From: Acanthaster planci
Taxonomy: Eukaryota; Echinodermata; Asteroidea; Valvatida; Acanthasteridae
DNA: 43,398 nt
Direction: 5' to 3'
NCBI RefSeq assembly: GCF_001949145.1
Contig: NW_019091395.1
Span: 750,552 to 793,949, forward strand
Shown here: positions 1-10,097 of the stretch, piece after piece
Numbering within the stretch: the stretch's first letter is position 1
How the letters are laid out: every line of letters starts with the position of its first letter
Translations under genes and position numbers: made by a program
The notes under the pieces: generated by a model
Told to the model about the DNA's origin: nothing
The model's input: only the letters and a program-made list of their open reading frames with translations
Database searches by the model: none

Positions 1-717
1 GGGCCCCGCCCGCCACGCCCCGAGGGGGGAGCCGGAAGCTTTAGGAGAGTCAGCTTTCTTTTGTGTAACAACCGGTGGAGGGTTTCCTGGATTCCGAACA
101 TTTTGTGGTTTTTCTTTCTTGCAGGAACGACTGATATGCCCAAACTCTCCGCAGATAAAGCAGCGGATTGACTCAGTAGTGAGGAACACACGATAGTTAA
201 CCCCATGATATGAGAAATTAATGTGATGGGGGGGGGAGATTGGTTTTGAAAACTACCTGAACTTGTCGACGGAAAGACATGATGTGGCTGAGATCTTTGC
301 TTTTTGCTCCAATAGGTTTAGGCCGTATTGGGGAGACTACCTTGCAAAAATCAGACAAATTTTCAACTAACACAGCATTGGGTATTTCAGGGTACACATT
401 GAGTCGAGTGGATGGTTGTACCAGCGGGCTTATTTCCAACAATGAATTGCCGTGCAGCAAGCCTTGCGTATCTGCATCGGCAACGCTGTCCCTGGATTTT
501 AAATAGCGATACGGCTTGGTGAAATGCGACAAGTGTAACAGACATGCATTTCAGGAAAACACTCAGTGAAACTATTCATACTATCGTTCAGTGGAATGTT
601 CTCTTTTGCATGGAATGTAACACCGTTGCGTCTGGTGATGTCGCCGGAGGGTCCATCACCAAACACAGCGGACCGGGCGTGGCCGTCCAGGGTCACCCCT
701 GTCGCCCCCGAACGCAC
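1..717 (-). pseudogene. LINE ORF1 fragment, Tx1/L1-like, with CCHC zinc knuckle
   Basis: Read on the minus strand, three frames in succession give an ORF1 nucleic-acid-binding protein. The first frame (717 to 499) includes RNGVTFHAKENIPL. The second (532 to 218) includes VVSPIRPKPIGAKSKDLSH followed by MSFRRQVQVVF, a block typical of ORF1 proteins of Tx1-type LINEs. The third (about 216 to 1) contains CFICGEFGHISRSC, a clean CX2CX4HX4C knuckle. In these families ORF1 binds element RNA. One frame change falls near 500-530. Another coincides with a run of nine G (plus strand, near 236-245), so it may be a homopolymer indel. The gene runs off the left edge of the window, so ORF2 would lie outside. 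The 5' boundary is unclear and could reach about 835, where gypsy sequence begins. Family assignment is from memory of the motif block, not from a search. Confidence 0.75.
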
Positions 718-902
718 ACCAGAGGCCTAGGGACTTGCTCGACTGGCCATGGGGACCAGCGAAGCAAGGAACCCCGCCAAATACAACCACACACTAACCA
801 AAATGACCCTGATCGATAGTTGGACACTGTGAAGGCGTAAATGGGCCAGTAATAGTCGAACGAATCGAGTCTGGTGGCCGAGCTTGTGAAAAAGGACTGA
901 TC

Positions 903-2110
903 TTGACTAAGTCTGTGATTGAGCTACCAACAGAGATGAGGACCCAAATGAGGACAAGCGTGTACTCAGGGCAGGGACCGTGGCTGCAACTGTTTCACCA
1001 GTTAAAGTTGAAAGTCCGTCTGCGGAACAAAAAGACCAGGTTGGAACGGGCATCCTACCTACCCCTTTGTGAAAGGGGTAGAGCCAGTTTACGCCCACAA
1101 GACCATGATAAATTAAGAGACTGCTTGATTAAGTACCAGCAGTTTCTTGCAGCGAGGGGGACATAGGTCATACCAAGATGGTTAAGCACCACATAAACAC
1201 CGGGGAAGCTAGACCAGTTAAACAAAGGCCAAGGCGCCACCCCGCGAGCGGTCTCGAAGAAATCGGCAGGCAGGTTGAAGATTTGAAGCAGAGAGGCCTG
1301 ATTGAGGAGTCGGATAGCCCATGGGCGGCGAATGTAGTGCTTGTAAAGAAGAAGGATGGAACAAAACGCCCAGGCATTGACTACAGGGGTTTGAACGCAG
1401 TAACGGTAAAGGACGCTTATCCTGTGCCGAGACTCGACGACACACTCGACGCTCTCGAGGGCGCTTGCTGGTTCTCGACACTGGATCTTGCATCCGGCTA
1501 CTGGCAGGTAGCCCTAGATGAAGAAGCACAACAAAAATCCACTTTCGTTGTACATAATGGACTGTATAGATGGAAAGTCATGCCATTTGGCTTTGCAAAC
1601 ACACCCGCAACCTTTGAGGGTTTAATGGAGAAGCTCTTAGCCTGACCCCGTGGGACGTTTTACTGGTTTACTGAGATGATGTCATCGTTTTCGGTAAGAC
1701 CGTGAATGATGAGCTAGAACGCTTATGGAAAGTGTTCGAACGTTTGCAGAGTGCTGGCCTAAAGCTGAAACCAAGCAAATGTAGCCTTTTTCAGAAATCT
1801 GTGACCTAACTCGGCCACATCGTGTCGGAGGAAGGAGTGGCCACGGATCCCGCCAAAGTGAGGGCAGTAGCTGACTGGCCAGTCTCTAAGTGCGTAAAGG
1901 AGCTAAGAAGCTTCCTTGGCCTAGCCTCATATTATCGAAGGTTCATCCGGGACTTTGCAACCATTGCTCGCCCGCACCACGCGTTGACGTCAAAATCTAG
2001 AGACTTCATATGGACTGATGCTTGTCAGGAGGCATTCATTCGATTAAAGGAGGAATTGGTTACTTCCCCAGTTCTCGCTTACCCGTCGCCAGTACATATT
2101 GGACACCGAT
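903..2110 (+). pseudogene. pol: Gypsy copy 1 pol: linker and reverse transcriptase
   Basis: The linker before the RT reads LCERGRASLRPQDHDKL. After a frame change the RT begins with HHINTGEARPVKQRPRR, then SDSPWAANVVLVKKKDG, YRGLNAVTVKDAYPVPR, FSTLDLASGYWQVALDE and VMPFGFANTPATFEGLM. These are the classic gypsy RT fingers and palm blocks, and the enzyme copies element RNA into DNA. The frame ends at a TGA (1643-1645). In the next frame the catalytic YxDD position contains a TGA (about 1670), and a TAA sits just before LGHIVSEEG (about 1807). The thumb then reads LRSFLGLASYYRRFIRDFA in the frame 1822-2121. At least two stops and two frame shifts make it inactive. Confidence 0.88.
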
Positions 2111-2644
2111 GCAAGTTCTGAGGGAGTAGGGGGCGTGCTGTCTCAAGTCCAAGATGGGGTAGAAAAGGTCGTTGCTTTCGCCAGTAGGAAGGCCGAGAAA
2201 AACTACTGCGTGACCAGGCGAGAATTACTGGCGGTAGTGGTCTACCTGAAATACTTCCGCCATTATCTGTATGGGCAGAAAGTAACCGTGAGAACAGACC
2301 ATGCTTCTTTGAGATGACTGATGAAGACAAAAGACCCGGAAGGCCAGCTAGCACGCCGGTTGGAAACAATATCAGAATATGACCTCATCATACAACACCG
2401 CCCTGGTGCCAAACATACAAACACCGACGGGTTATCCCGTCGACCCCGCAAACAGTGTGGCAACTGTAGTAGTGCTTATTCTGATGATGCCAGTCCCGTA
2501 CTAAATGTGGACGTAAGGGTTGCGGTATTGCAACCAAGTCTGAGCAACGATGAGGTACTCAAGGCTCAGCTAGAAGACGCCACCATACGTTGGGCAGTGG
2601 AAGCAAAGACTAAAGGAAAAGAACGTTCTCCATGGGGGAGATAG
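2099..2644 (+). pseudogene. pol: Gypsy copy 1 pol: RNase H and tether
   Basis: The domain starts with DTDASSEGVGGVL, continues with RRELLAVVVYLKYFRHYL and VTVRTDHASLR, so the acidic residues expected for RNase H (D, E, D) are all visible. It degrades the RNA strand during reverse transcription. A TGA at 2315-2317 interrupts the same frame directly after HASLR, and translation would otherwise continue with RLETISEYDLIIQHRPG and NTDGLSRRP, the standard end of gypsy RNase H. It overlaps the RT frame by a frame change near 2100. Confidence 0.85.
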
Positions 2645-4061
2645 CTGCAATGCCTCCAGCAAACAAGACATACTGGTCGTACAGGGACCAATTAGTAATC
2701 CGTGACGGTATACTATACCAACGTTGGGAATCGGACGATGGAAGTTCCGTCCGCTGGAGACTGGTTGTACCCGAACGGCTGAGGCGCCAGTGTACCGATG
2801 AGCTACATGACGGTAAATTGGGTGGCCATCTTGGTATGAAAAAGTCGCTGGCAAATGTTAAGCATCGGTATTTCTGGGTAGGAATGTCCGCTGACGTAAG
2901 AGCTTGCATTCGCTGCTGTGATCAATGCGCTAAGAGGAAATCTCCCACCAAAAGAAGACGTGCTGCCTTGTAAAAATACAACGTGGGTGGGACTATGGAT
3001 CGTGTTGCCGGGATTTGATTGACCCACTTCCCAAAACAAACGAGGGAAACCAGTGGATTATGGTAGTAGGCGAGTACGCCACCAGATGGATGGAAGCGTA
3101 CGCACTTCCCGACGCTAAAGCTGAAACCGTTGCTACTAAGTTCGTTACCGAATTCGTATGCCGTTATGGAGTGCCCAGAGAAATCCATTCGGACCAAGGG
3201 ACTAACTTTGAGTCCGAAGTATTTCAAGAAGAATGCCAAATTTTTGGGGATACACAAAACCCGTAAAACAGCCTATAACCCAAAATCAAATGGCCTTATC
3301 GAAAGATTCAATAAAACTCTAATTAATATGCTATCAACGATGATCGATCCTCACCTTGGCCAGCATGACTGGGAAAAATGCCTCCTGTTTGCAACAGGAG
3401 CGTACAGGTGTACGCCCCAAGAGAGTATCGGGGAATCTCCGAAAAAGATGATGATGGGTCGAGAGGTGACACTCCCCATCGATTTGACTATTCAGCAACC
3501 AAGTACTGAGGATGATGGGATACAAACAGACTACGCTCAGGATCTCAGGAGCCAGATTCAAAGGGCCCATGAGCGAGCACAAACTCGTTTAGAAGGGAGT
3601 CCTCGAAGGCAAAAGAAAAACTATGACAGGAGAACAACTGACGCAGGGATCCAAGAAGGCCAATCCGTTTGGTTATTCAATCCTGCGAGGAAAAAGGAGG
3701 TTTATTACAAGCTGCTAATAAAGGACCATATATGGTCCTCTGTAGGTTATCCGACGTTGTCTTCTAGATACAGAAATCAAAAGACGCTAAACCACGCGTA
3801 GTACATGCAGATAGACCCAAACCCTATCAAGGAGATCACATAGAGCTGTGGAACACGACTGACGTGACCCAAAGCAAAAATCAAGAGACATCTTTGTCTG
3901 TGGAGATAGCCCCGCCTCCCGAGCTAGAGGCTCAACCGTGTACCGAAACAAACAGTACCCATGAAAAAGATAAACACATAAGTAAATCCCTTGAGCCAAG
4001 AAGGAATCCTGGAAGAGAGCGCAGATTGCCATTAAGACTTAGAGAGGCAGTGCGCTGCTGA
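2632..4061 (+). pseudogene. pol: Gypsy copy 1 pol: integrase
   Basis: The zinc-binding part shows HDGKLGGH and CIRCCDQC in frame 2632-2973. The core follows in a second frame (3015-3266) with RDLIDPLPKTNEGNQW, EYATRWMEAY and IHSDQGTNFES, and in a third (3130-3801) with NPKSNGLIERFNKTL. So the three acidic positions of the DDE centre are present but spread over frames. The C-terminal part contains KKNYDRR and VWLFNPARKKE. A last segment, 3864-4061, ends in RRNPGRERRLPLRLR, which resembles gypsy C-termini. The product would insert element DNA into the genome. Stops at 2971-2973 and 3799-3801 and the frame changes inactivate it. Confidence 0.85.
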
Positions 4062-4123
4062 GAAGCACGGGCCTAGTTTGGAAGCTTAAGCACTGTTGGG
4101 AAGCACTGCTGGGAAGCATCTCC

Positions 4124-4471
4124 TGTAAGAAGTAGGTTCTAACACATGCAGTAAGCACTTATTGTAAAAGTGTGATATTCATGCATTGTGCTTTGTGAGT
4201 CTGGGACCGCTGGTTTTCAACTTAGCAATAACGTGCCCCAGTACAGTAGCCATTGCATTGATTCAACGTAACGTGATAGCTTGTGTGTGTTGAAACGTCT
4301 GAAATCAGTCTGTGGGCCTTACGGCTGCTCGTTCGTACATTTAAGACTGTAAAGTTCGCCCTCTATTGAGATTTATAGACAAGGCTCTAGCCTGATTAAA
4401 CCATACATTATTACCGGGTTCTTGTAGACTCCATTCCAGTAGTTATTCGACCTTAAAAATCAGTCGCCACA
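4124..4471 (+). repeat. Candidate 3' LTR of gypsy copy 1
   Basis: Just downstream of the end of pol, a 348-bp stretch begins TGTAAGAAG and ends TCGCCACA, which fits the TG...CA rule of LTRs. It has no coding potential. No matching 5' LTR is visible, so the limits are only a guess based on position and end dinucleotides. Confidence 0.3.
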
Positions 4472-5700
4472 GTTATTAGCAAACACAGCTAATAGAGTAC
4501 CCCATGTACACCTAAAAACCAATACCGGGACGGTATACTTCCATGCTATCGGACGCGTCTCAGCCGCTCAGGGACGATCCGGTCGTACCGTCTGCGTCAC
4601 ACACCTGAAGAAGACAGCGCCCTCGCGGGTTCTGCTCCAACCGAAGGGGTGTGACGTCACAATATGCATTAATGTGATGTCAATGCACTGTGCTGCGAGA
4701 GGACTCGCACATTATGCCATCTCTGGCTGACTGGGAGCTTTCTAAAGAGGCAGGCCGGTGTTTTACTTTTTGTGGCTCGTGTTGGGCGCTCTGAACTGAG
4801 TTCCGAGTTTCAGGGGAACGGTGAGTTGCCTATAAATCGGGTGGTGATACTTTTGGAATATCGTTGTGGAGTGAATTACAGTAATTTGAATGTTTTGGGC
4901 GTCTGGTCCAAAAAGTTGCTGGGCTATGTCGCTGTGTCAACGCATGCATTGTGTACACACAAATTACAGTCGTATTGCTTTAGACACTTTATAGGCTTTG
5001 TATGGGTTCTGTATGTGGGACAATGTGCCCGACCTTTGGACCCGTTGTGCATCACATGTACTCGTCACGCTAAGAAGTACATGTACTTGTGTTTTTGTAA
5101 ATGCAAAGTCATGTGGGCCTCCTCGTGCTTCATTTTAATTGCATCATTGGGATGTTTATAAGATGGCAATTGTCCTGATGTAATACCCAGCAGTAACGTA
5201 TTATCTAAGGGTGAAATTGATAATTTTCTCTAGGCAGAAAAGGGATTCCTCAGAATTGTGCTGCCATTAGTGGCCATACACATGGCTTGTTTTCAGAAGG
5301 GTACAGTTGGGTATGTACATGTTTGAATGTTTCTTGAGCAATTGTTAATTGCTGACAAGGGAATTACTCTCTCTCCAGCCTCCGCTCAGGCAGTGACAAA
5401 ACCGTATACACGCCCTCGCGTGACACTAAAATACTAAACTACTATTTTGCATACAAAGGCCACGTCTCGGTTTGTAGGCTATTCCCAAGACGTAGAACGA
5501 GCCGTCGAATGGTGAAATGAAGTCACGAGATGTTGCAATAGAATTTGGCGCACGTGGCGTATGTCAATCGAGTCCGCTATCTGCTGTCTTGGCCCAAGAC
5601 TGTAAAAATATTAATCATGGACTGGAGGGCTATGCAACAACCACTGTTTTAGCACTTAATGATAGGCGGCTATTGGGGATTTGTAATAAGTAGTGCTTGG
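4472..5700. other. Interval with no supported gene
   Basis: I see no coding or RNA gene here. A 129-codon open frame (4772-5161) starts with GTG and has no recognisable domain. A perfect CRE-type palindrome TGACGTCA lies at 4652-4659 in a GC-richer patch (about 4540-4660). On its own this is not enough to call a promoter. Confidence 0.5.
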
Positions 5701-5767
5701 TGTTGTATTATGTAAATGAAGTGCACACAGTGTATACAAGGTCAGAAGTTATTCATAATAAATGGCG
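5701..5767 (+). repeat. Left LTR start of gypsy copy 2
   Basis: The 67 bp beginning TGTTGTATTATGTAAA and ending in AATAAATGGCG match 9784-9850 with only a few differences, including the shared segment CACAGTGTATACAAGGTCAG. Beyond the polyadenylation-like AATAAA the two sides differ completely, so the rest of one LTR has been replaced or rearranged. Confidence 0.8.
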
Positions 5768-6469
5768 AAGGACCACCAGAGCAAATGAGACGTTAGTCCA
5801 AGCGTCTGGAAACCCACAGACAACCTCATTCCCACAAACTGCAATTTTTGCGACCTCGTCGGACACCCGCCGTGCAACTTGCGCCCCCCGCCGTCGGCCA
5901 GTGGCAGAGTTCCAGTCACTCATGCATGCCCCATATCAGCGAAGGTCCTGATTGCACGTCCGAAAGTTTATAGGCAAGCAAGCAGACGGCATCACTACCG
6001 TTTTCAGAGATGAAGACAGCACCAGCAAGGCCGACTGGTTTGATATTCACTCCTTCTGGCATTCACCGGAGCACCACAAGGTTCCCTGCCCAGCAGCCTG
6101 CAGACAAGCTAGCAGTGAGTGTCAGAAGCACAGGAACAGACTTTGCTTTGTAATATATATGGCGCTGCATATTAATCAGTTTTGACTGTTGTTTTTCGAA
6201 TTGTTATGACTGTTGATAATTTTTCCATTGAAAGTTTGGACTAGATATATCCCATAGAAATTTATGACATCATTACATTTAGTGCTATTACATGTACTTG
6301 CGTTAAGCCTAGTCTCATACTGGAACTTTTATAACATAGATGTGAGCACGGGCAAAGCATGTTTGGTGCTACTAAGTTAGGGCAACAGCAACCCCTATTG
6401 CTTTACGACCTTTATTAAAACACTGTATCTTGTATCAGAAAATTGAATTGCACTCAAAGGCTGGGCAAA
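5768..6469. other. Leader region between LTR start and gag, copy 2
   Basis: No coding sequence is supported. By position it should hold the rest of the LTR, the primer binding site and the gag leader. A GTGTCAGAAG word at about 6119-6128 resembles primer-binding sites of some gypsy elements, but this is a weak match. Two short open frames here (5697-5951 and 5952-6185) do not start with ATG and show no domain. Confidence 0.35.
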
Positions 6470-6960
6470 ATGGCCAAATTCCCAGAAATGAACTGGTAGG
6501 CGAAGGACCTGTCAGAGGAGTTCAAACTTTTCAAGCAGCGTGTAATTTTGTGCATTCAAGACAGCAGCACTACTCAGCCTGATAAGCAGGCGAACAAGAT
6601 AAAGATCTTGGGTTTAAGACGACTTAATGCATCAGGTATCTCTGAACAAGACCAGACTGACCCCAAAAAACTATATTCCATTTTTTAAGATCAGATGAAG
6701 ATCAATGTTAGTTTTCGCATTCATAGACTAGAGCTCATGCGATTTAGGTAGAAGCAGAACGAAACTTTGGACGAATTCACAAATAGGTGCAGCGACAAAG
6801 CGAGTCATTGCATGTTCTCTCTGGATGAACTCAACGAGCGAGTTGTTGTGCTCGTTATCGCAACCATACCGTTTGACAAAGTTAAAGGCATACAATGGCT
6901 CCGAGATCGGGTGCTTCGGCAAAATTTACATCATGTGCAGGTACATACGGTCAGATTGTC
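6470..6960 (+). pseudogene. gag: Gypsy copy 2 gag remnant
   Basis: The ATG at 6470 opens MAKFPEMNW and then meets a TAG at 6497-6499 (codon 10). The same frame continues with EEFKLFKQRVILCIQD, KQANKIKILGLRRLNASGI and FRIHRLELMRFR, with further stops (for example at about 6686 and 6748). It ends with LDEFTNRCSDKASHCMFSLD and ELNERVVVLVIATIPFDKV. This is the capsid-like part of a Mag-type gag, which forms the particle. The CCHC nucleocapsid part is missing: after about 6940 the sequence jumps to the region that normally lies between protease and RT. Confidence 0.8.
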
Positions 6961-6966
6961 ACCGTG

Positions 6967-7880
6967 AAAGATTCTTCATTGTTGATGTGCCTGGTCTAGC
7001 GATCGCAGGGCTCCCGTCAAGTAACTGAGCGCTACGCTTAGTGACCACCTACACTATCATCCAGAATTAGAGGCTGAGGTGCACAAGATGGAGAAAGATA
7101 GAGTTATTTGGAGAGTATCTAAGCATACAGACAGGTACAGCTCACTTACGACGGCAGTGAAAAAATGATTCTGTGAGGACGTGTCGACCCAAAACACTCC
7201 AATGAAGGTCTAAAGCGGTGCCACCGTAAGATCCCCACGCTAGAAGAGCTCAATCCCGAATTTGCACAGGTGAAGTTTTTCTCTAAACTAAAGCCGGCTA
7301 TTGGTCCGTCCACCTTGCCGATGAGTCTCAGGAATTGACAACCCTCAGGACACCATTTGACCGCTATTGTTTCCACCGCTTGCCTATTGGCTTGTCAGTA
7401 AGCCAAGATATCTTTCAACAACATATGGATCGCATCACTTGCGAGGTTCCAGTATGAATGGGAATTGCAGATGATATCGCGGTTTTTGGCAGCATGGAGC
7501 AGGAACATGACCAACGCATCATTGCTCTGATGGAAACAGCCAAGAAGGATGGCCTTGTGTACAACAGTGCTAGGTGCGTGATCAAGGTCAAGCAGATACA
7601 CTTCTTCATCTCTTCTGCCGATGGCATCCGCCCAGACCCCGACAAAGTCGTCGATATTCATGCTATGCCCACACCGCAGGACCAAGCTGATCTCCAACGA
7701 TTCCTGGGAGTGGTCAATTTTTGTATCGCCATACATACCACATTGTGCAGTCAAAGCCGCTCCATTAAGGAATCTTCTTCAGAAGGAAGTACCTTTTCTC
7801 TGGCAAGATGACCACCAGGCGTCTTTTCTGGCTTTGAAGCATTTCATTTTGTCACAGTCATGCTTGAACTCCTTTGGTTC
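6967..7880 (+). pseudogene. pol: Gypsy copy 2 pol: reverse transcriptase
   Basis: The start reads FFIVDVPGLAIAGLPSS, the stretch that usually separates protease from RT. Further blocks are LTTLRTPFDRYCFHRLPIGL and LSVSQDIFQQHMDRI, then the catalytic segment GIADDIAVFGSMEQEHD in frame 7458-7811, followed by DGLVYNSARC and DQADLQRFLGVVNF. The active-site DD is kept. A TGA at 7455-7457 lies just before the GIADD segment, and several stops and frame changes occur upstream (for example in 7020-7340). No protease motif is seen. The enzyme would copy element RNA. Confidence 0.82.
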
Positions 7881-8260
7881 GAATATTGCGACCACACTGG
7901 AGTTTGACGCATCACAAAAGGCTTAGGGGCTTGCATTACTCAAGAAGGGAAACCTATTGCATTTGCCTCCAAGAGTCTGTCCCTTTCCCGGAGCACATAT
8001 TCCAACATTGAGCGAGAAGCCCTGTCTCTTGTGTTCGGTGTCAAGAAGTTCCATACCAACCTCTTTGGTTGCAAGTTTACTGTCCACACCGACCACAAGC
8101 CATTTGTCATCATCTGGCGCAAGCCTCTTGCAAGTGCACCTTCCCGCCTTCAGCGTCTTCTCATTAACCTCCAGGGATATGATTTCGACATAGTTTACAC
8201 AAGTCAGGCCCCATGGTAATTGCAGATACGCTGAGCAGGTTGCCAAACCCATCCAAGCTT
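7881..8260 (+). pseudogene. pol: Gypsy copy 2 pol: RNase H
   Basis: TLEFDASQKA ends one frame at a TAG near 7924. The next frame resumes with KPIAFASKSLSLSRSTYSN, IEREALSLVFGVKKFHTNLF and VHTDHKPFVIIWRKPL. It continues with APSRLQRLLINLQGYDFDIV. The three acidic residues expected of RNase H (DAS, ERE, TDH) are present across frames. A stop (8217-8219) and a frame change precede ADTLSRLPNPSKL at about 8224. Confidence 0.82.
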
Positions 8261-8499
8261 GATGATGTACCACTTGATGAGACAGTAGCTGAAGTTACGT
8301 AGACAGGCATCCCATTGTTCATCAGATTGATGTCGTGTACTTTGGAAGGCCTGACAAGACATACTCCAGCAGGAGACGGCTCAGGACCCAGTGCTCTCTG
8401 AGCTTCAAAAAGTGATCTACTCGGGATGACCAGACTCAGTCAAAGACCTCCCACGTGACCTTCGACCATAATGGTCCTATCGGGAGGAGCTTGAACTGT

Positions 8500-9588
8500 C
8501 ATGCGGAGTCATGTTCAAGGAACGACAGGTCCTCATTCCAGAGTCGATGCGCGTGGGTATTCTGGCTGACCTCCATGCTGGCCACCAGGGAATCGAGAAA
8601 ACGAGACGCCTGGCTCACGATTCAGTCTTCTGGCTTAAGATACATGACCACATCAGTCAAATGGACCCCACCTTCAAGATCTGTCAAGAACACCAGCCTC
8701 GGCAGCAAAATGAACCGCTTGAGCCACATCGAATCCCCATGACTCCCTGGACAAAGCTCAGAACGGATCTCTTCATGACATGACACATATTTCCTCATTG
8801 TGGACTATCACTCCAAGTTTCCCGTTGTCTACAAGTTGTCAGGCACCTTGAGCACTGATGTTGCCCGCGAAACAGCTCAGATCTCCAGCCTATTCGGAGC
8901 CCTGGCTGAAATTGTCTTCGACAATGGGCCACAATATGTTGGTCAAGCTTACAGGGATATGTGTTACAGGTGGTCAATCAAACAGACCACTTCGTCTCCC
9001 CACTATCCACGTTCAAATGGACTCACAGAACGAAGAGTACGCACAGTCAAATCAATCATAACCAAGTGCCACCAATCCGACCCGAGTATTGATCAAACAC
9101 TTCTGAACCTTTTGCAAGTGATCTATGACCGGCTAGAAGACCGCAGGTCCAAATTGTAAACCGACCACGATGAGCATGCTGTCCAGAGCTCCCACCATTG
9201 TTTGTTGGGCAACCAGTACCTATCCTTGATGCAGCAACCTCCACATGGACCCCTGGCACCAAAAGAGTCTGCGAGGAACCTAGATCGTACGAGGTTGCTA
9301 CCCCAAATGGAACCACTGTGAGACGCAACCTCTCACACTTGTGCGCACTTCTCCCAATACAACTTGCAAAACAACCGAGTGTGACTGTCCCGACAACTGC
9401 CAAGCGTGTTCACTTTGTTTAACGTCCTCCTCGCGTTCTCTTCTTGCCTGCAGAGGCGACAGACGAACACAGAGCGGGTAGCTCGCGCAGCCACAAGCCA
9501 ATGACAAAGCGCGCACCCCCTCTACCACAAAGCCAGACTACTCGCTCTGGGCGCAAAAACAAACTGCCAGCACAATACAGCAATGACT
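8500..9588 (+). pseudogene. pol: Gypsy copy 2 pol: integrase and C-terminus
   Basis: The zinc-binding part gives ILADLHAGHQGIEKTRRLAH and then FKICQEHQP. Only one Cys of the expected CX2C pair is present, with Phe at the other position. The core gives PWTKLRTDLF, a TGA near 8780, then FDNGPQYVGQAYRDMC and PRSNGLTERRVRTVK, so the D, D and E positions are recognisable. The C-terminal tail, GQPVPILDAATSTWTPGTKR and PNGTTVRRNLSHL (9198-9422), is typical for Mag-type integrases. Translation past a stop at 9420-9422 gives a basic tail ending near 9588. Confidence 0.82.
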
Positions 9589-9770
9589 AGCCACATGTAT
9601 GTTGCACCAGGATTATGTTTCCTTGTTACAGTTTAAAAGAAAAATTCATTCACAGTTCAGCTTGACTGTGGTGTTTGCCAAGTGTTAGCCATATGTTTAT
9701 TCTTATTGTCATTCTTTACTTGTTATACAAACAGGACATCTCGCCATATAAGAGACACCTTTCTTTAAAC

Positions 9771-9917
9771 AAAAATGGGGAATGTTGCATTATGTAAAGG
9801 AAGTCCACACAGTGTATACAAGGTCAGAGGTCATTCATAATAAATAGCGTCCCTAGAACGCTCGCATGATGTCAGCTTAGTGCAGCTGTCTCATTCCTTC
9901 TGTTCACTAACACAACA
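9771..9917 (+). repeat. Polypurine tract and right LTR of gypsy copy 2
   Basis: The purine run AAAAATGGGGAA ends at 9783, and the LTR starts TGTTGCATTATGTAAAGG at 9784, parallel to the left LTR at 5701. AATAAA at about 9839 could be its polyadenylation signal. The LTR may end near AACACAACA (about 9909). The next bases, TGGCATCAAAGG, look like a primer-binding site, which would normally follow a left, not a right, LTR. Confidence 0.6.
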
Positions 9918-10097
9918 CCTGGCATCAAAGGCAACGTTATAGAGCAGGACAAACGGAAAGTTAGAACCCTATGGTCTAGCAAACATACGGCACTAAGAAT
10001 CATTTGAGGTCTTCAGAAAGTTCAGTATTGAAGACCATCGGAAAGCTTTGAGATCATAAACAAGAACGACAGACTGCCTGCATTGAGCCTGACTTTC

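Larger units (their letters stand above)
840..4471 (+). mobile_element. Degenerate Ty3/gypsy LTR retrotransposon, copy 1
   Basis: A pol gene in the order reverse transcriptase, RNase H, integrase runs left to right, which is the Ty3/gypsy order. No gag, zinc knuckle or protease is seen upstream of about 900, so the element is 5' truncated or its gag has decayed. It abuts a LINE ORF1 fragment on the opposite strand. Several in-frame stops and frame changes break pol, so this copy cannot be autonomous. A candidate 3' LTR is listed separately. The left boundary is approximate. Confidence 0.88.
5701..9920 (+). mobile_element. Degenerate Ty3/gypsy element, copy 2 (Mag-like)
   Basis: Matching LTR starts lie at 5701 and 9784, gag at 6470, and pol in the order RT, RNase H, integrase. 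A polypurine tract (AAAAATGGGGAA) immediately precedes the right LTR. The protein blocks differ clearly from those of copies 1 and 3, so this is a separate lineage. The style of gag (MAKFPEMNW) and pol (RxxLPIGLSVSQDIFQQ) is that of Mag-type elements common in marine invertebrates. All reading frames are broken. The nucleocapsid knuckle and protease appear deleted between about 6940 and 6975. The right end is approximate. Confidence 0.88.

Noticed and set aside
4772-5161. 129-codon plus-strand open frame
   Set aside because: It starts with GTG, has no domain, a Cys-rich but irregular composition and no splice context; chance frame.
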